Assembly (NCBI RefSeq): GCF_013294025.1
Contig: NZ_JABSNL010000002.1
Coordinates: 186,001-250,000, forward strand
From: Flavobacterium aeripolare
GTDB lineage: Bacteria > Bacteroidota > Bacteroidia > Flavobacteriales > Flavobacteriaceae
Reading direction: 5' to 3'
Length of the DNA stretch: 64,000 nucleotides
Shown: piece by piece, positions 40,599-47,995 of the stretch
Numbering within the stretch: position 1 is the first letter of the stretch
Layout: each line of letters opens with the position of its first letter
Made by a program: the position numbers and the translations under genes
Notes under the pieces: model-generated
What the model saw: only the letters and a program-made list of their open reading frames with translations
Database searches by the model: none
What the model was told of the DNA's origin: nothing

Positions 40599-42374
40599 TT
40601 ATTTAGTTTTAATGATGATTCCGTCCTTATTAATTCGCAATTCGTGCTGAGTTGTAGTCGATTTTACAATAGTATCATTGTTAATTGTGATTCCGTTTTT
40701 ATTGATCGAAATACTATTATTTCCTCCTTCATTAAGTCTAATGTCAACTTGACCGTCTACATCTACATCACTATCTACATCTTCATCATCATAGTCATAA
40801 TCATCTGCTGGACAATCAATGCATTTTACTTTCGAATTAAAAACTTGGTAAGTGTAGCTATCTGAGTTTTCATTAAGATCAAAATACTCATCATTTGAGC
40901 GGTCGTAGTTTTGAGCACTTTTGTCTACTTGAAAAACTGTTCCTGTAGGTAAAAATAAGGTAATTTCGATTTCTTGATCTCTAAATTTGTTCGAAATATC
41001 AGTAACCAGGTAATTGTCAAAAATCAACTGATTCCCATTCAATTGGTATTTATATTTAATTTGGTTAGCTCTTCGTTTAGCTTCAGATAGTGATTTTCCC
41101 TTAGCTTCTTTTTCAATTTGTACATAGGCTGTTTTACTGTCTGTGCTTTCTATTCTGAAACGAACCTCATTTGAATAAATTACATCGTTGCCTAGAGAGT
41201 CTTGGGTAATGCGAAATTCTCTTCGATCATTCACATTCTTAGCATAGTAATCGTTGTGAATAAATTTAATCTTTAAAGTGTCGATGCTTTGTAATGCGAT
41301 ATTCTGCTTTTTTACAACACGACCGTCATTTGCAAATGCTGAGGCTTGATTGATTCCTATCGAAATTAATAAAGCTATAGCGATGATCCATAAGGCTAAT
41401 AAAGAATATTTAGCAATGTTTCCAATCGATTTTAAATTTGGAGAAACTAACTTGAATCCTAATAAAATCAAGAAAAACGAAGGAATAGCAACAGCTAGAA
41501 AAAATGCTAATCCAAAAACCCATATTGGATAATCGGTAAAATTACCAGTTTCGATGAATTGATGAAATGGGAAGTCATTAAAATGAGTAGATCCAAGTGT
41601 TAATACACCAATAAGGAAGACAACTATTAATGCTAGACCAGAAATGATTAAAATAATCCCCATGAATTTAGCAACAATCTTGAATAGGGTCATTAAAATA
41701 TCACTAAAAGTACTACCTACTTTGTTAGCACCAGACTTAAATTGATTTCCGTATTTATCGTAATCTACGTTTTTGAATTTATCAGAAACATTGTCAAATT
41801 CTTCTCTAACTTTTTTTTCGATGTTCGAAATATTGACTGGTTCACCATGCATTTCTAGCTTTTCTGCAGTGGTTTTTGCTTCAGGCATCACTACCCAAAG
41901 GATTAAATAAGCTAAAAGTCCAGTACCAAATGCAAATACAAGTAATAAAAGAATTACTCGCAACCATACTTTGTCTATTCCAAAATAGTGTCCTAATCCA
42001 GCAAGAACCCCACCAATCATTCCGCCATCAGTATCACGATATAATTTTCGCGATGTAGTAGTAGAAGAGAAAGATTGCTGATTAAAATTTTGCTGCGTTG
42101 ATGCATCATCCTCAATGATATAATCCTCAGGTTGACCCATAACGGCAATAACCTCATCGACATCTTTAATGTTTACCACTTGATTAAGGTTAACTTGCTT
42201 CTCTGTCAATAATTCAGATACTCGCATTTCTATATCTTTGATGATCTCGTCTTTACCAGATGAGTTTGACAACGATCTCTTAATAGCGTCAAAGTAGCGA
42301 CTTAGTTTTTGATAGGCATCTTCATCTATGTGAAAAAACATTCCTCCTAAATTAATATTTACTGTTTTGTTCAT
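40599..42374 (-). CDS. PspC-domain membrane protein
   Basis: 591 residues. An N-terminal helical domain (about 1-90; NINLGGMFFHIDEDAYQKL, then DEIIKDIEMRVSELL) is followed by a PspC domain (about 110-170; KLYRDTDGGMIGGVLAGLGHYFGID). Several membrane helices follow (about 140-165, 232-260, 285-310, 322-345). The C-terminal half (about 360-591) is exported or cytosolic and beta-rich, with an Asp-rich stretch (DYDYDDEDVDSDVDVDGQVD) that may bind cations. PspC proteins act in phage-shock-type membrane stress responses. Its start is 2 bp after the PadR gene, making a PadR-PspC-GIN operon. Confidence 0.85.
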   Translation of the reverse strand: MNKTVNINLGGMFFHIDEDAYQKLSRYFDAIKRSLSNSSGKDEIIKDIEMRVSELLTEKQVNLNQVVNIKDVDEVIAVMGQPEDYIIEDDASTQQNFNQQSFSSTTTSRKLYRDTDGGMIGGVLAGLGHYFGIDKVWLRVILLLLVFAFGTGLLAYLILWVVMPEAKTTAEKLEMHGEPVNISNIEKKVREEFDNVSDKFKNVDYDKYGNQFKSGANKVGSTFSDILMTLFKIVAKFMGIILIISGLALIVVFLIGVLTLGSTHFNDFPFHQFIETGNFTDYPIWVFGLAFFLAVAIPSFFLILLGFKLVSPNLKSIGNIAKYSLLALWIIAIALLISIGINQASAFANDGRVVKKQNIALQSIDTLKIKFIHNDYYAKNVNDRREFRITQDSLGNDVIYSNEVRFRIESTDSKTAYVQIEKEAKGKSLSEAKRRANQIKYKYQLNGNQLIFDNYLVTDISNKFRDQEIEITLFLPTGTVFQVDKSAQNYDRSNDEYFDLNENSDSYTYQVFNSKVKCIDCPADDYDYDDEDVDSDVDVDGQVDIRLNEGGNNSISINKNGITINNDTIVKSTTTQHELRINKDGIIIKTK

Positions 42375-42376
42375 GG

Positions 42377-42709
42377 TTATTTCTTTTGGTTGGTTATTAA
42401 ATTTACAGCATCAGATAGTTCAGTCCAAGTGCCATTTAATTCGGTTAAAAATGTTTGTCCTACTTCGGTGAGACCGTAATATTTTCTAGGGGGTCCAGAT
42501 GTAGATTCTTCCCAGCGATAACTAAGTAGTCCATCATTTTTTAGTCTTGTAAGCAGCGGATATATTGTACCCTCAACTACCAGTAACTTTGCGTTTTTTA
42601 AAGTGTCTAATATTTCTGATGTATAAGCGTCTTTCTCTTTTAATACAGATAAGATGCAAAACTCAAGAACACCTTTGCGCATTTGGGCTTTTGTGTTTTC
42701 AATGTTCAT
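42377..42709 (-). CDS. PadR family transcriptional regulator
   Basis: A 110-residue winged helix repressor, small PadR-s2 type. MRKGVLEFCILSVLKEKDAYTSEILDTL contains the first helices, TIYPLLTRLKNDGLLSYRWEES the recognition helix and wing, and GPPRKYYGLTEVG is the family hallmark. A C-terminal helix makes the dimer. As first gene of the operon with PspC and a GIN lipoprotein, it probably represses its own operon until a membrane-active ligand is sensed, as with LadR and LmrR regulators. That is inference. Confidence 0.92.
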   Translation of the reverse strand: MNIENTKAQMRKGVLEFCILSVLKEKDAYTSEILDTLKNAKLLVVEGTIYPLLTRLKNDGLLSYRWEESTSGPPRKYYGLTEVGQTFLTELNGTWTELSDAVNLITNQKK

Positions 42710-42789
42710 AATTTTTTCTTTGTTTTTGGATTAAACTGTTCATTCTTTGATTGATTTGATGATTAGTGGTATTTATGATGCTTTTATTA

Positions 42790-43245
42790 CTATTTTATAA
42801 AGTTGATTGTCAATGGATAATTAAAATTTTCAGCATTTGAGGTTTTAACTGCTGCATAAATAATAAAAAAGAACTCGGTGATTTTTATTACTACTATTAT
42901 AAGTAACGCAATAATTCCAGTGATTAAGAAGCCAGTGTTTCCTCCTAAGTTTAAATTTGTAATACTAAAATCATTGTCAGTAATTAAAGTGTTAAATGAA
43001 ATGTTTTGCAAAATTGAAGCAAAAAAACAGGGTATAGCAACAATAATTAAAATCACAACATAGAGTAAAAGGCTTAGTTGGTAATTTAATGCTTGCTTCG
43101 CATTTTGGTCAATATAGGCTGCCTTATCCTTTTTTAAATTCCATAAAATAATAGGAAACAAATAATTCCCAAAAGGAATAAAATACTTAGTAAGTAAACT
43201 AAGGTGAATGAAGGTTGCAGTGTTCTTTTCTGATTGCGTTACCAT
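42790..43245 (-). CDS. DUF4870 domain membrane protein
   Basis: Start taken at ATG 43245 (151 residues, MVTQSEKNTATFIHLSLL). A farther ATG at 43368 would add 41 residues without membrane-protein character. Three to four hydrophobic helices follow: FIPFGNYLFPIILWNLKKDK (about 22), the loop DQNAKQALNYQLSLLLYVVIL (about 46), and GFLITGIIALLIIVVIKITEFFF. These match DUF4870 (Tic20-like). Function unknown. It is next to, and in the same direction as, PadR-PspC, and is probably part of the same membrane-related locus. Confidence 0.82.
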   Translation of the reverse strand: MVTQSEKNTATFIHLSLLTKYFIPFGNYLFPIILWNLKKDKAAYIDQNAKQALNYQLSLLLYVVILIIVAIPCFFASILQNISFNTLITDNDFSITNLNLGGNTGFLITGIIALLIIVVIKITEFFFIIYAAVKTSNAENFNYPLTINFIK

Positions 43246-43448
43246 AAAAACTTGATTTTGATTGATTGATGATTGAAACTCCACTTGATTGACTAGATTG
43301 CTAGCATGAGGTAATCTCTTATGCAAATATATGGTTAAAAGACAGTATCTTGTATCGCATAGTACCATATGTTAACATTTATTTAACATTTATGTTTTAT
43401 ATGTATGCATAGTATTTTTTTGTAGATTAGCAAAAAAAAATAATCCAA

Positions 43449-43904
43449 ATGACTCTTACAGCCTCAAAACTCAATAAATTTTTGCTATTTAAATTACCAT
43501 CAGCTTTTATCGCAGGAGTGAGAGTAAAAGAAATTGATGAACGGCAATGTGTAGTATCTGTAAAACATCGTTGGATTAATCAAAATCCATTCAATTCAAT
43601 GTATTTTGCTGTTCAAGCTATGGCAGCCGAATTATCAACGGGTGCTCTTGTTATGTATCAAATACAAAAAAGTGGTCGAAATATATCGATGCTCGTTGCT
43701 AATAATAAGGGTAACTTTACAAAAAAAGCAACTGGAAGAATCAATTTTATTTGCAAGGATGGCTTGGTAATCGAAAACGCAATTAAAGAGACAATTGCAA
43801 CAGGAGAGGGGCAAACTTTTTGGATGAAGTCGATAGGACTAAACGAAGAGGGAGTTCAGGTCTCTGAAATGGACTTTGAATGGAGTGTTCGTTTGAAAAA
43901 GTAA
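43449..43904 (+). CDS. DUF4442 hotdog-fold protein
   Basis: 151 residues. LPSAFIAGVRVKEIDERQCVVSV, HRWINQNPFNSMYFAVQAMAAELSTGALV (about 42-70) and VANNKGNFTKKATGRINFIC fit DUF4442, a branch of the hotdog thioesterase superfamily. The Asn/Gln-Ser-Glu pattern in the central helix is where the catalytic acid sits in related thioesterases, so an acyl-CoA or acyl-ACP thioesterase is possible but unproven. Divergent from DUF4870 and followed by a terminator. Confidence 0.82.
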   Translation: MTLTASKLNKFLLFKLPSAFIAGVRVKEIDERQCVVSVKHRWINQNPFNSMYFAVQAMAAELSTGALVMYQIQKSGRNISMLVANNKGNFTKKATGRINFICKDGLVIENAIKETIATGEGQTFWMKSIGLNEEGVQVSEMDFEWSVRLKK

Positions 43905-43927
43905 AACAGATTATATATTTCTAAAAA

Positions 43928-43954
43928 ATGTCTCAATATTGAGGCATTTTTTTT
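43928..43954 (+). terminator. intrinsic terminator after the DUF4442 gene
   Basis: Stem ATGTCTCAA / TTGAGGCAT (one T-G pair) followed by eight T. Confidence 0.8.
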
Positions 43955-44359
43955 GACTGATTTTTATTATTTACAATTCTAAATCACTGTAGGTTTATAA
44001 TTTGGTGTATGTAATTGGTTATTTGTGGATAATGAAATGGTTTTAATAGGTTCTGTAACCTTGTTTTTATTCAAGAAGTGAGAGGTTTGAATGATTTAAT
44101 GTTTTTTTTTATTGTTATACTTATGAATTTCACCTTCTTTAAAGAAACCGCTATCGGCAATAGATCCTATGATTTAATTGCTGCATTTTAATGGGTTTTT
44201 GTAAACATGAAGAACTATATGGTTTACAATGAATTGTTTTAAATCAGATGAATGAATCAGTTTCTAAATACGAGAATAGTGTATAAGATAATTCATGGTT
44301 TCTTTCTATAATTCGAAATTAAGGGTAGACCTTACAGTATTGTCAGAGTTGTTTCCAAT
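43955..44359. other. non-coding region before tRNA-Met
   Basis: About 400 AT-rich bases without an ORF over 40 codons, a recognisable RNA fold or a repeat. It could hold decayed sequence. Nothing more can be supported. Confidence 0.5.
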
Positions 44360-44393
44360 AAAAAACCCTTAAACAATTGCTGTTAAAGGGTTT
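44360..44393 (-). terminator. intrinsic terminator after tRNA-Met
   Basis: Stem AAACCCTTTAACAG / TTGTTTAAGGGTTT in part (AACCCTT / AAGGGTT core), with a T-run on the minus strand. Confidence 0.75.
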
Positions 44394-44401
44394 GAATTGT
44401 G

Positions 44402-44475
44402 TAGCGAGAACGAGATTTGAACTCGTGACCTCAGGGTTATGAATCCTGCGCTCTAACCGACTGAGCTACCTCGCC
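44402..44475 (-). tRNA. tRNA-Met (CAT), elongator type
   Basis: The minus strand gives a cloverleaf. The acceptor stem is GGCGAGG paired with TCTCGCT (two G-T pairs), the D-arm is GCTC-AGTCGGTTA-GAGC, the anticodon arm has CAGG-ATTCATAAC-CCTG (anticodon CAT), and the T-arm is ACGAG-TTCAAAT-CTCGT. A paired first position and no GGG/CCC anticodon-stem signature argue for elongator rather than initiator. A CAT anticodon could also be tRNA-Ile (k2C), which I consider less likely. Confidence 0.9.
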
Positions 44476-44627
44476 AGAGGTTATTGTTGCAACCATCCCT
44501 GATTGCGGGTGCAAAGATATAAATAATATTAGTCTTTACAAGCGTTTTTGAAAAAAATAAAATAAATTTAAAAAGATTTTTTTTTAGGCTTTATATTCTA
44601 TATATTCGAAAAAAATTAAATGCGCTC

Positions 44628-45020
44628 ATGGACCAGAAAATACGTTACGAAATAGAGTTTCCAATTAACTCATCTCCACAGTTATTATATCAATACATTG
44701 CAACTCCGTCTGGCCTGTCTGAATGGTTTGCTGATAATGTGAATTCACGTGGTGAGTTTTTTACGTTTATTTGGGACGGTTCTGAAGAAAAAGCACGTTT
44801 AGCTTCAAAGAAAACTGGAGAAAAAGTGAAGTTCAAATGGGTGGATGATAAAAATAAAGACACTGAATACTTTTTTGAAATCCATATTCTCGTTGATGAA
44901 CTTACAAAAGATGTTTCTATAATGGTTGTTGATTTTGCTGAAGAAGACGAAATTGATGAAGCAAAACTATTATGGGAAAATCAAATCTCAGATTTGAAAC
45001 ATCTGATTGGTTCTGTATAG
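44628..45020 (+). CDS. START-like (SRPBCC/AHSA1-type) domain protein
   Basis: 130 residues. The start RYEIEFPINSSPQLLYQYI, the LSEWFADNV loop, FTFIWDGSEEKARL and KFKWVDD fit the START/SRPBCC fold, with DLKHLIGSV as the usual C-terminal helix. The fold makes a cavity for hydrophobic ligands. No catalytic residues are evident, and the ligand is unknown. It is followed by a hairpin plus T-run whose end touches the next start codon. Confidence 0.85.
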   Translation: MDQKIRYEIEFPINSSPQLLYQYIATPSGLSEWFADNVNSRGEFFTFIWDGSEEKARLASKKTGEKVKFKWVDDKNKDTEYFFEIHILVDELTKDVSIMVVDFAEEDEIDEAKLLWENQISDLKHLIGSV

Positions 45021-45050
45021 TAAAATTCCATATTAAAACTTATATTTGCC

Positions 45051-45074
45051 CTGAACAAAATTCAGGGTTTTTTT
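45051..45074 (+). terminator. terminator-like hairpin directly before the aminotransferase start
   Basis: CCTGAA / TTCAGG stem with a short loop and a run of seven T whose end touches the ATG at 45075. It would terminate the START-like gene, or regulate entry into the aminotransferase gene. Confidence 0.7.
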
Positions 45075-45911
45075 ATGATTAATTTTAACGGGAACATCGT
45101 ACTTAAAGATAGCAATATATTAACTGAAAACCGCTCTTTCCTATACGGAGATGGCGTTTTTGAAACAGTGAAAATTGTAAATAGTAAAATACTTTTTTTA
45201 GAAGATCACTATTTCAGGTTGATGGCTTCTATGCGAGTGGTAAGAATGGAAATCCCTATGAATTTCACCATGGAATTCTTTGAAGAGCAGATCTTATCTT
45301 TAGTTCAAAGAAATAATTTGACACAGTCTTCTCGTGCAAGAATTACGATGTATAGAAATGATGGTGGGTATTATTTGCCTGTTTCTAACGAAGTCTCTTA
45401 TATCATTCACGCTACTCCCTTAGAACAAACGCTGTATAGTGTGAAGGAAACTCTATATGAGGTTGATTTATTCAAAGATTTCTATATTACAAGACAATTG
45501 TTATCGTCCATAAAATCGACAAATAAGCTACTTAATATTACGGCTAGTATCTATGCAAGTGAAAATGGTTTAGATAATTGCATCCTTCTTAATGATGCTA
45601 AAAATGTTGTTGAAGCTATTCAAGGAAATATTTTTATGCTTGTAGGTAATACATTGACGACACCGCCAGTTTCAGAGGGTTGTTTAAATGGTGTAATGCG
45701 CAAGCAAGTTTTAGCATTAGCTAAGAAGATACCTCAGTTAACCGTTGTAGAAGAAATTATTTCACCATTTGATTTACAAAAAGCAGATCAACTTTTTATT
45801 ACAAATGTTATTAAAGGAATTCAGCCTATTACTAAATATAGAAAGAAAGAATTTGCTATAGCACTTGCTGCTGAGCTGACTAATTTGCTTAACGAGATGA
45901 TTACCGCCTAA
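45075..45911 (+). CDS. aminotransferase class IV (fold type IV PLP enzyme)
   Basis: 278 residues. NRSFLYGDGVFETVKI (about 18-33) is the class IV start. The PLP Lys is in SIKSTNKLLNITASI, near residue 145-150. ILLNDAKNVVEAIQGNIFML (about 175) and TPPVSEGCLNGVMRKQVL (about 200) are the usual later motifs. The family includes branched-chain and D-amino acid aminotransferases and 4-amino-4-deoxychorismate lyase (PabC). I cannot choose among these, but the short length favours PabC or D-amino acid types. Its stop overlaps the convergent yqgE gene by 4 bp. Confidence 0.85.
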   Translation: MINFNGNIVLKDSNILTENRSFLYGDGVFETVKIVNSKILFLEDHYFRLMASMRVVRMEIPMNFTMEFFEEQILSLVQRNNLTQSSRARITMYRNDGGYYLPVSNEVSYIIHATPLEQTLYSVKETLYEVDLFKDFYITRQLLSSIKSTNKLLNITASIYASENGLDNCILLNDAKNVVEAIQGNIFMLVGNTLTTPPVSEGCLNGVMRKQVLALAKKIPQLTVVEEIISPFDLQKADQLFITNVIKGIQPITKYRKKEFAIALAAELTNLLNEMITA

Positions 45912-46468
45912 TTTAGATAAGGGTTTTCAGGTGCGTTTGACCAAATGAGATAATCTCCACCTAGCTCGATGATTTGTTCTTTCCAGAAATGTGTTGCTGC
46001 CTTTCCTATAATTTTATTTTTATAGTTATTTGTTGTAATGATCCACGAGTTTGTGCTCATCTCGGTCTCTAATTGATTTTCATCCCAACCAGTGTATCCT
46101 AGAAAAAAGCGTATGTTCTCTTTATCTATTTGTCCTGTATTTAATAGCTCTTTAGTAGACTCAAAATCACCTCCCCAGTAGATACCATTTGAGATTTCAA
46201 TACTGTTAGGAATCAATTCCGGCACATTGTGTATAAAATATAGGTTGTCTTGCTCTACCGGTCCACCATTATAAATCTTGAACTTAGAGGTAATCTCAGG
46301 GATTAAATCATTTATGGTGTACTTTAAAGGTTTATTCATAATAAAACCTACAGAGCCCTCCTTATTATGGTCAGCCAACAAAATCACAGATCTATTAAAT
46401 GATAAATCTCCAATTATAGAAGGCTCAGAAATAAGCAGTTGTCCTTTTATGAGTGTTTCTGAAATCAT
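45908..46468 (-). CDS. YqgE/AlgH family protein
   Basis: 186 residues. KGQLLISEPSIIGDLSFNRSVILLADHN at the start, then GFIMNKPLKYTINDL, YNGGPVEQDNLYFIHN and RFFLGYTGWDENQLETEM are the UPF0301 hallmarks. The family is called AlgH after a Pseudomonas alginate phenotype, but its molecular role is not settled. It lies downstream of the HU gene in the same direction, with the HU terminator between. The expected Cys of some homologues is absent here. Confidence 0.92.
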   Translation of the reverse strand: MISETLIKGQLLISEPSIIGDLSFNRSVILLADHNKEGSVGFIMNKPLKYTINDLIPEITSKFKIYNGGPVEQDNLYFIHNVPELIPNSIEISNGIYWGGDFESTKELLNTGQIDKENIRFFLGYTGWDENQLETEMSTNSWIITTNNYKNKIIGKAATHFWKEQIIELGGDYLIWSNAPENPYLN

Positions 46469-46540
46469 ATTTACTGCGATTTTTTTATTAAAATTAAGAA
46501 ATTTTTTTAATAAAAACGAATTTCGTTACTTAAAGTGTAT

Positions 46541-46570
46541 AAAAAAACCCTCAAAATTGAGGGTTTTTAA
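46541..46570 (-). terminator. intrinsic terminator after the HU gene
   Basis: Stem AACCCTCAA / TTGAGGGTT with A-run and T-run flanks, so bidirectional. It ends the leftward HU transcript. Confidence 0.85.
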
Positions 46571-46596
46571 TTATATCATAAGGTAGAAAACTTTAA

Positions 46597-46869
46597 TTAG
46601 TTTACTGCTCCTTCTAATTCAGCACCAGCTTTGAATTTTACAACATTTTTTGCAGCGATTTGAATTGTTTTACCTGTTTGAGGGTTTCTACCGTCTCTAG
46701 CTGCTCTAGCAGATACAGACCAAGATCCAAATCCTACAAGAGAAACTCTTCCACCTTTTTTCAAAGTCTCACCTACGTTTCCTAAAAATGACTCTAAAGC
46801 TAATTTAGCAGCAGCTTTAGTTATTCCTGCATCTGCAGCGATAGCATCGATTAATTCTGATTTGTTCAT
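46597..46869 (-). CDS. HU-family DNA-binding protein
   Basis: 90 residues, the normal HU size. [29 protein letters not shown] forms the helical dimer part. [28 protein letters not shown] (about 42-69) is the beta arm with the DNA-contacting [23 protein letters not shown] ends it. It compacts and bends chromosomal DNA. A strong promoter precedes it (46911-46940), giving a leader of about 35 bases. Confidence 0.96.
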   Translation of the reverse strand: MNKSELIDAIAADAGITKAAAKLALESFLGNVGETLKKGGRVSLVGFGSWSVSARAARDGRNPQTGKTIQIAAKNVVKFKAGAELEGAVN

Positions 46870-46910
46870 AATAATAGTTATTAATTGTTGGTTAAAAAAA
46901 TTGTCGATAA

Positions 46911-46940
46911 CAAATTTAGCAGGAAATCCTTACCACACAA
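46911..46940 (-). promoter_or_regulatory. Bacteroidetes-type promoter of the HU gene
   Basis: On the minus strand, TTG (46938-46940), exactly 19 bp, then TAAATTTG (46911-46918). It is a near-perfect match to the consensus, fitting a highly expressed gene. Confidence 0.8.
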
Positions 46941-47045
46941 GAGTTTTCTGTTATTTTACCATGTTTTGTTAATAACTTAAGGCATTTGTTGATAAAAGCT
47001 GGAAGTGTGCGCTTGTTTTTAGACAAAGTCCTTATTTTATTGATC

Positions 47046-47993
47046 TTACTGCAGTTTTGCGTTCTCAGAAAATGTTACTCCGTTTAATAATTCGGTGATT
47101 TTCATTCTTTTTTTGCCTGGAAGCTGTAAACTCTTAATTAATAAGTACCCACCAGTTACTGCGACCTTCATTTCTTTTTTAGTACAAAATAGTTGTCCAG
47201 TGGTGAAACTATGTTCTTCCTGAGCTATCTCAGCTTCGTATATTTTTATAGAAAGTGGTTCGCCTTGATCAACAAGATAACACCATGCCGCAGGATACGG
47301 ACTTAAACCTCTAATCAGGTTGAAACAATCTATAGCGGGTCTAGTCCAGTCAATTTTACAGTTCTCTTTATTTAACTTGTATGCAGTTTTAGTATCAGCT
47401 GTTTCTTCTTGAATAGTAGGTTCAGCCTCAGACTTAGCTATTAGTTGCAATGTTTTATTCACAGTTTCGCATCCTAATTCTTGTAAACGGTCGTGTAATT
47501 CTCCAGCACTTTCCTTAGGGTCGATAGCTGTTTCATCACTAAGTATTATTGCACCGGTATCTATTTTATCATCGATAAAAAATGTTGTTACTCCAGTTTT
47601 TGTCTCTCCGTTTATTATGGCCCAGTTTATAGGAGCCGCTCCTCTATAATTAGGAAGGAGTGAGGCGTGAAGATTAAAAGTTCCTAATGCTGGCATATCC
47701 CATACCACCTTAGGTAGCATTCTAAAGGCAACAACAATATGTAAGTTGGCTTTTAAAGCTCGTAGTTCCTCTAGGAAAGTTTCGTCTTTTAAATTTGTGG
47801 GCTGTAATAACTTTAGATCGTTGGTTACTGCATATTCTTTGACCGCCGAAAATTTAAGTTTCTGCCCTCTTCCTGCAGGTTTGTCAGCTGCAGTAATGAC
47901 TCCAACTACTTCATAATCATTTTTTATAATACTATCTAGGATCGCCACCGCAAATTCGGGTGTTCCCATAAATACAATTTTTAGTTTTTCCAT
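47046..47993 (-). CDS. fmt: methionyl-tRNA formyltransferase
   Basis: A 315-residue enzyme that formylates initiator Met-tRNA. IVFMGTPEFAVAILDSI starts it. The formyl-tetrahydrofolate site has the catalytic Asn-His-Asp set: FNLHASLLPNYRGAAPINWAI (about 108-128) and TTFFIDDKIDTGAI (about 140-153). LRALKANLHIVVAFRMLPK precedes. The C-terminal domain (about 208-315, GLSPYPAAW) binds the tRNA acceptor. It follows recQ by 2 bp, so the two are co-transcribed. Confidence 0.96.
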   Translation of the reverse strand: MEKLKIVFMGTPEFAVAILDSIIKNDYEVVGVITAADKPAGRGQKLKFSAVKEYAVTNDLKLLQPTNLKDETFLEELRALKANLHIVVAFRMLPKVVWDMPALGTFNLHASLLPNYRGAAPINWAIINGETKTGVTTFFIDDKIDTGAIILSDETAIDPKESAGELHDRLQELGCETVNKTLQLIAKSEAEPTIQEETADTKTAYKLNKENCKIDWTRPAIDCFNLIRGLSPYPAAWCYLVDQGEPLSIKIYEAEIAQEEHSFTTGQLFCTKKEMKVAVTGGYLLIKSLQLPGKKRMKITELLNGVTFSENAKLQ

Positions 47994-47995
47994 TA

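Noticed and set aside
43380..43405. Short direct repeat TTAACATTTAT between DUF4870 and DUF4442
   Set aside because: Two adjacent 11-12-base copies in AT-rich DNA are likely by chance, and nothing else supports a function.
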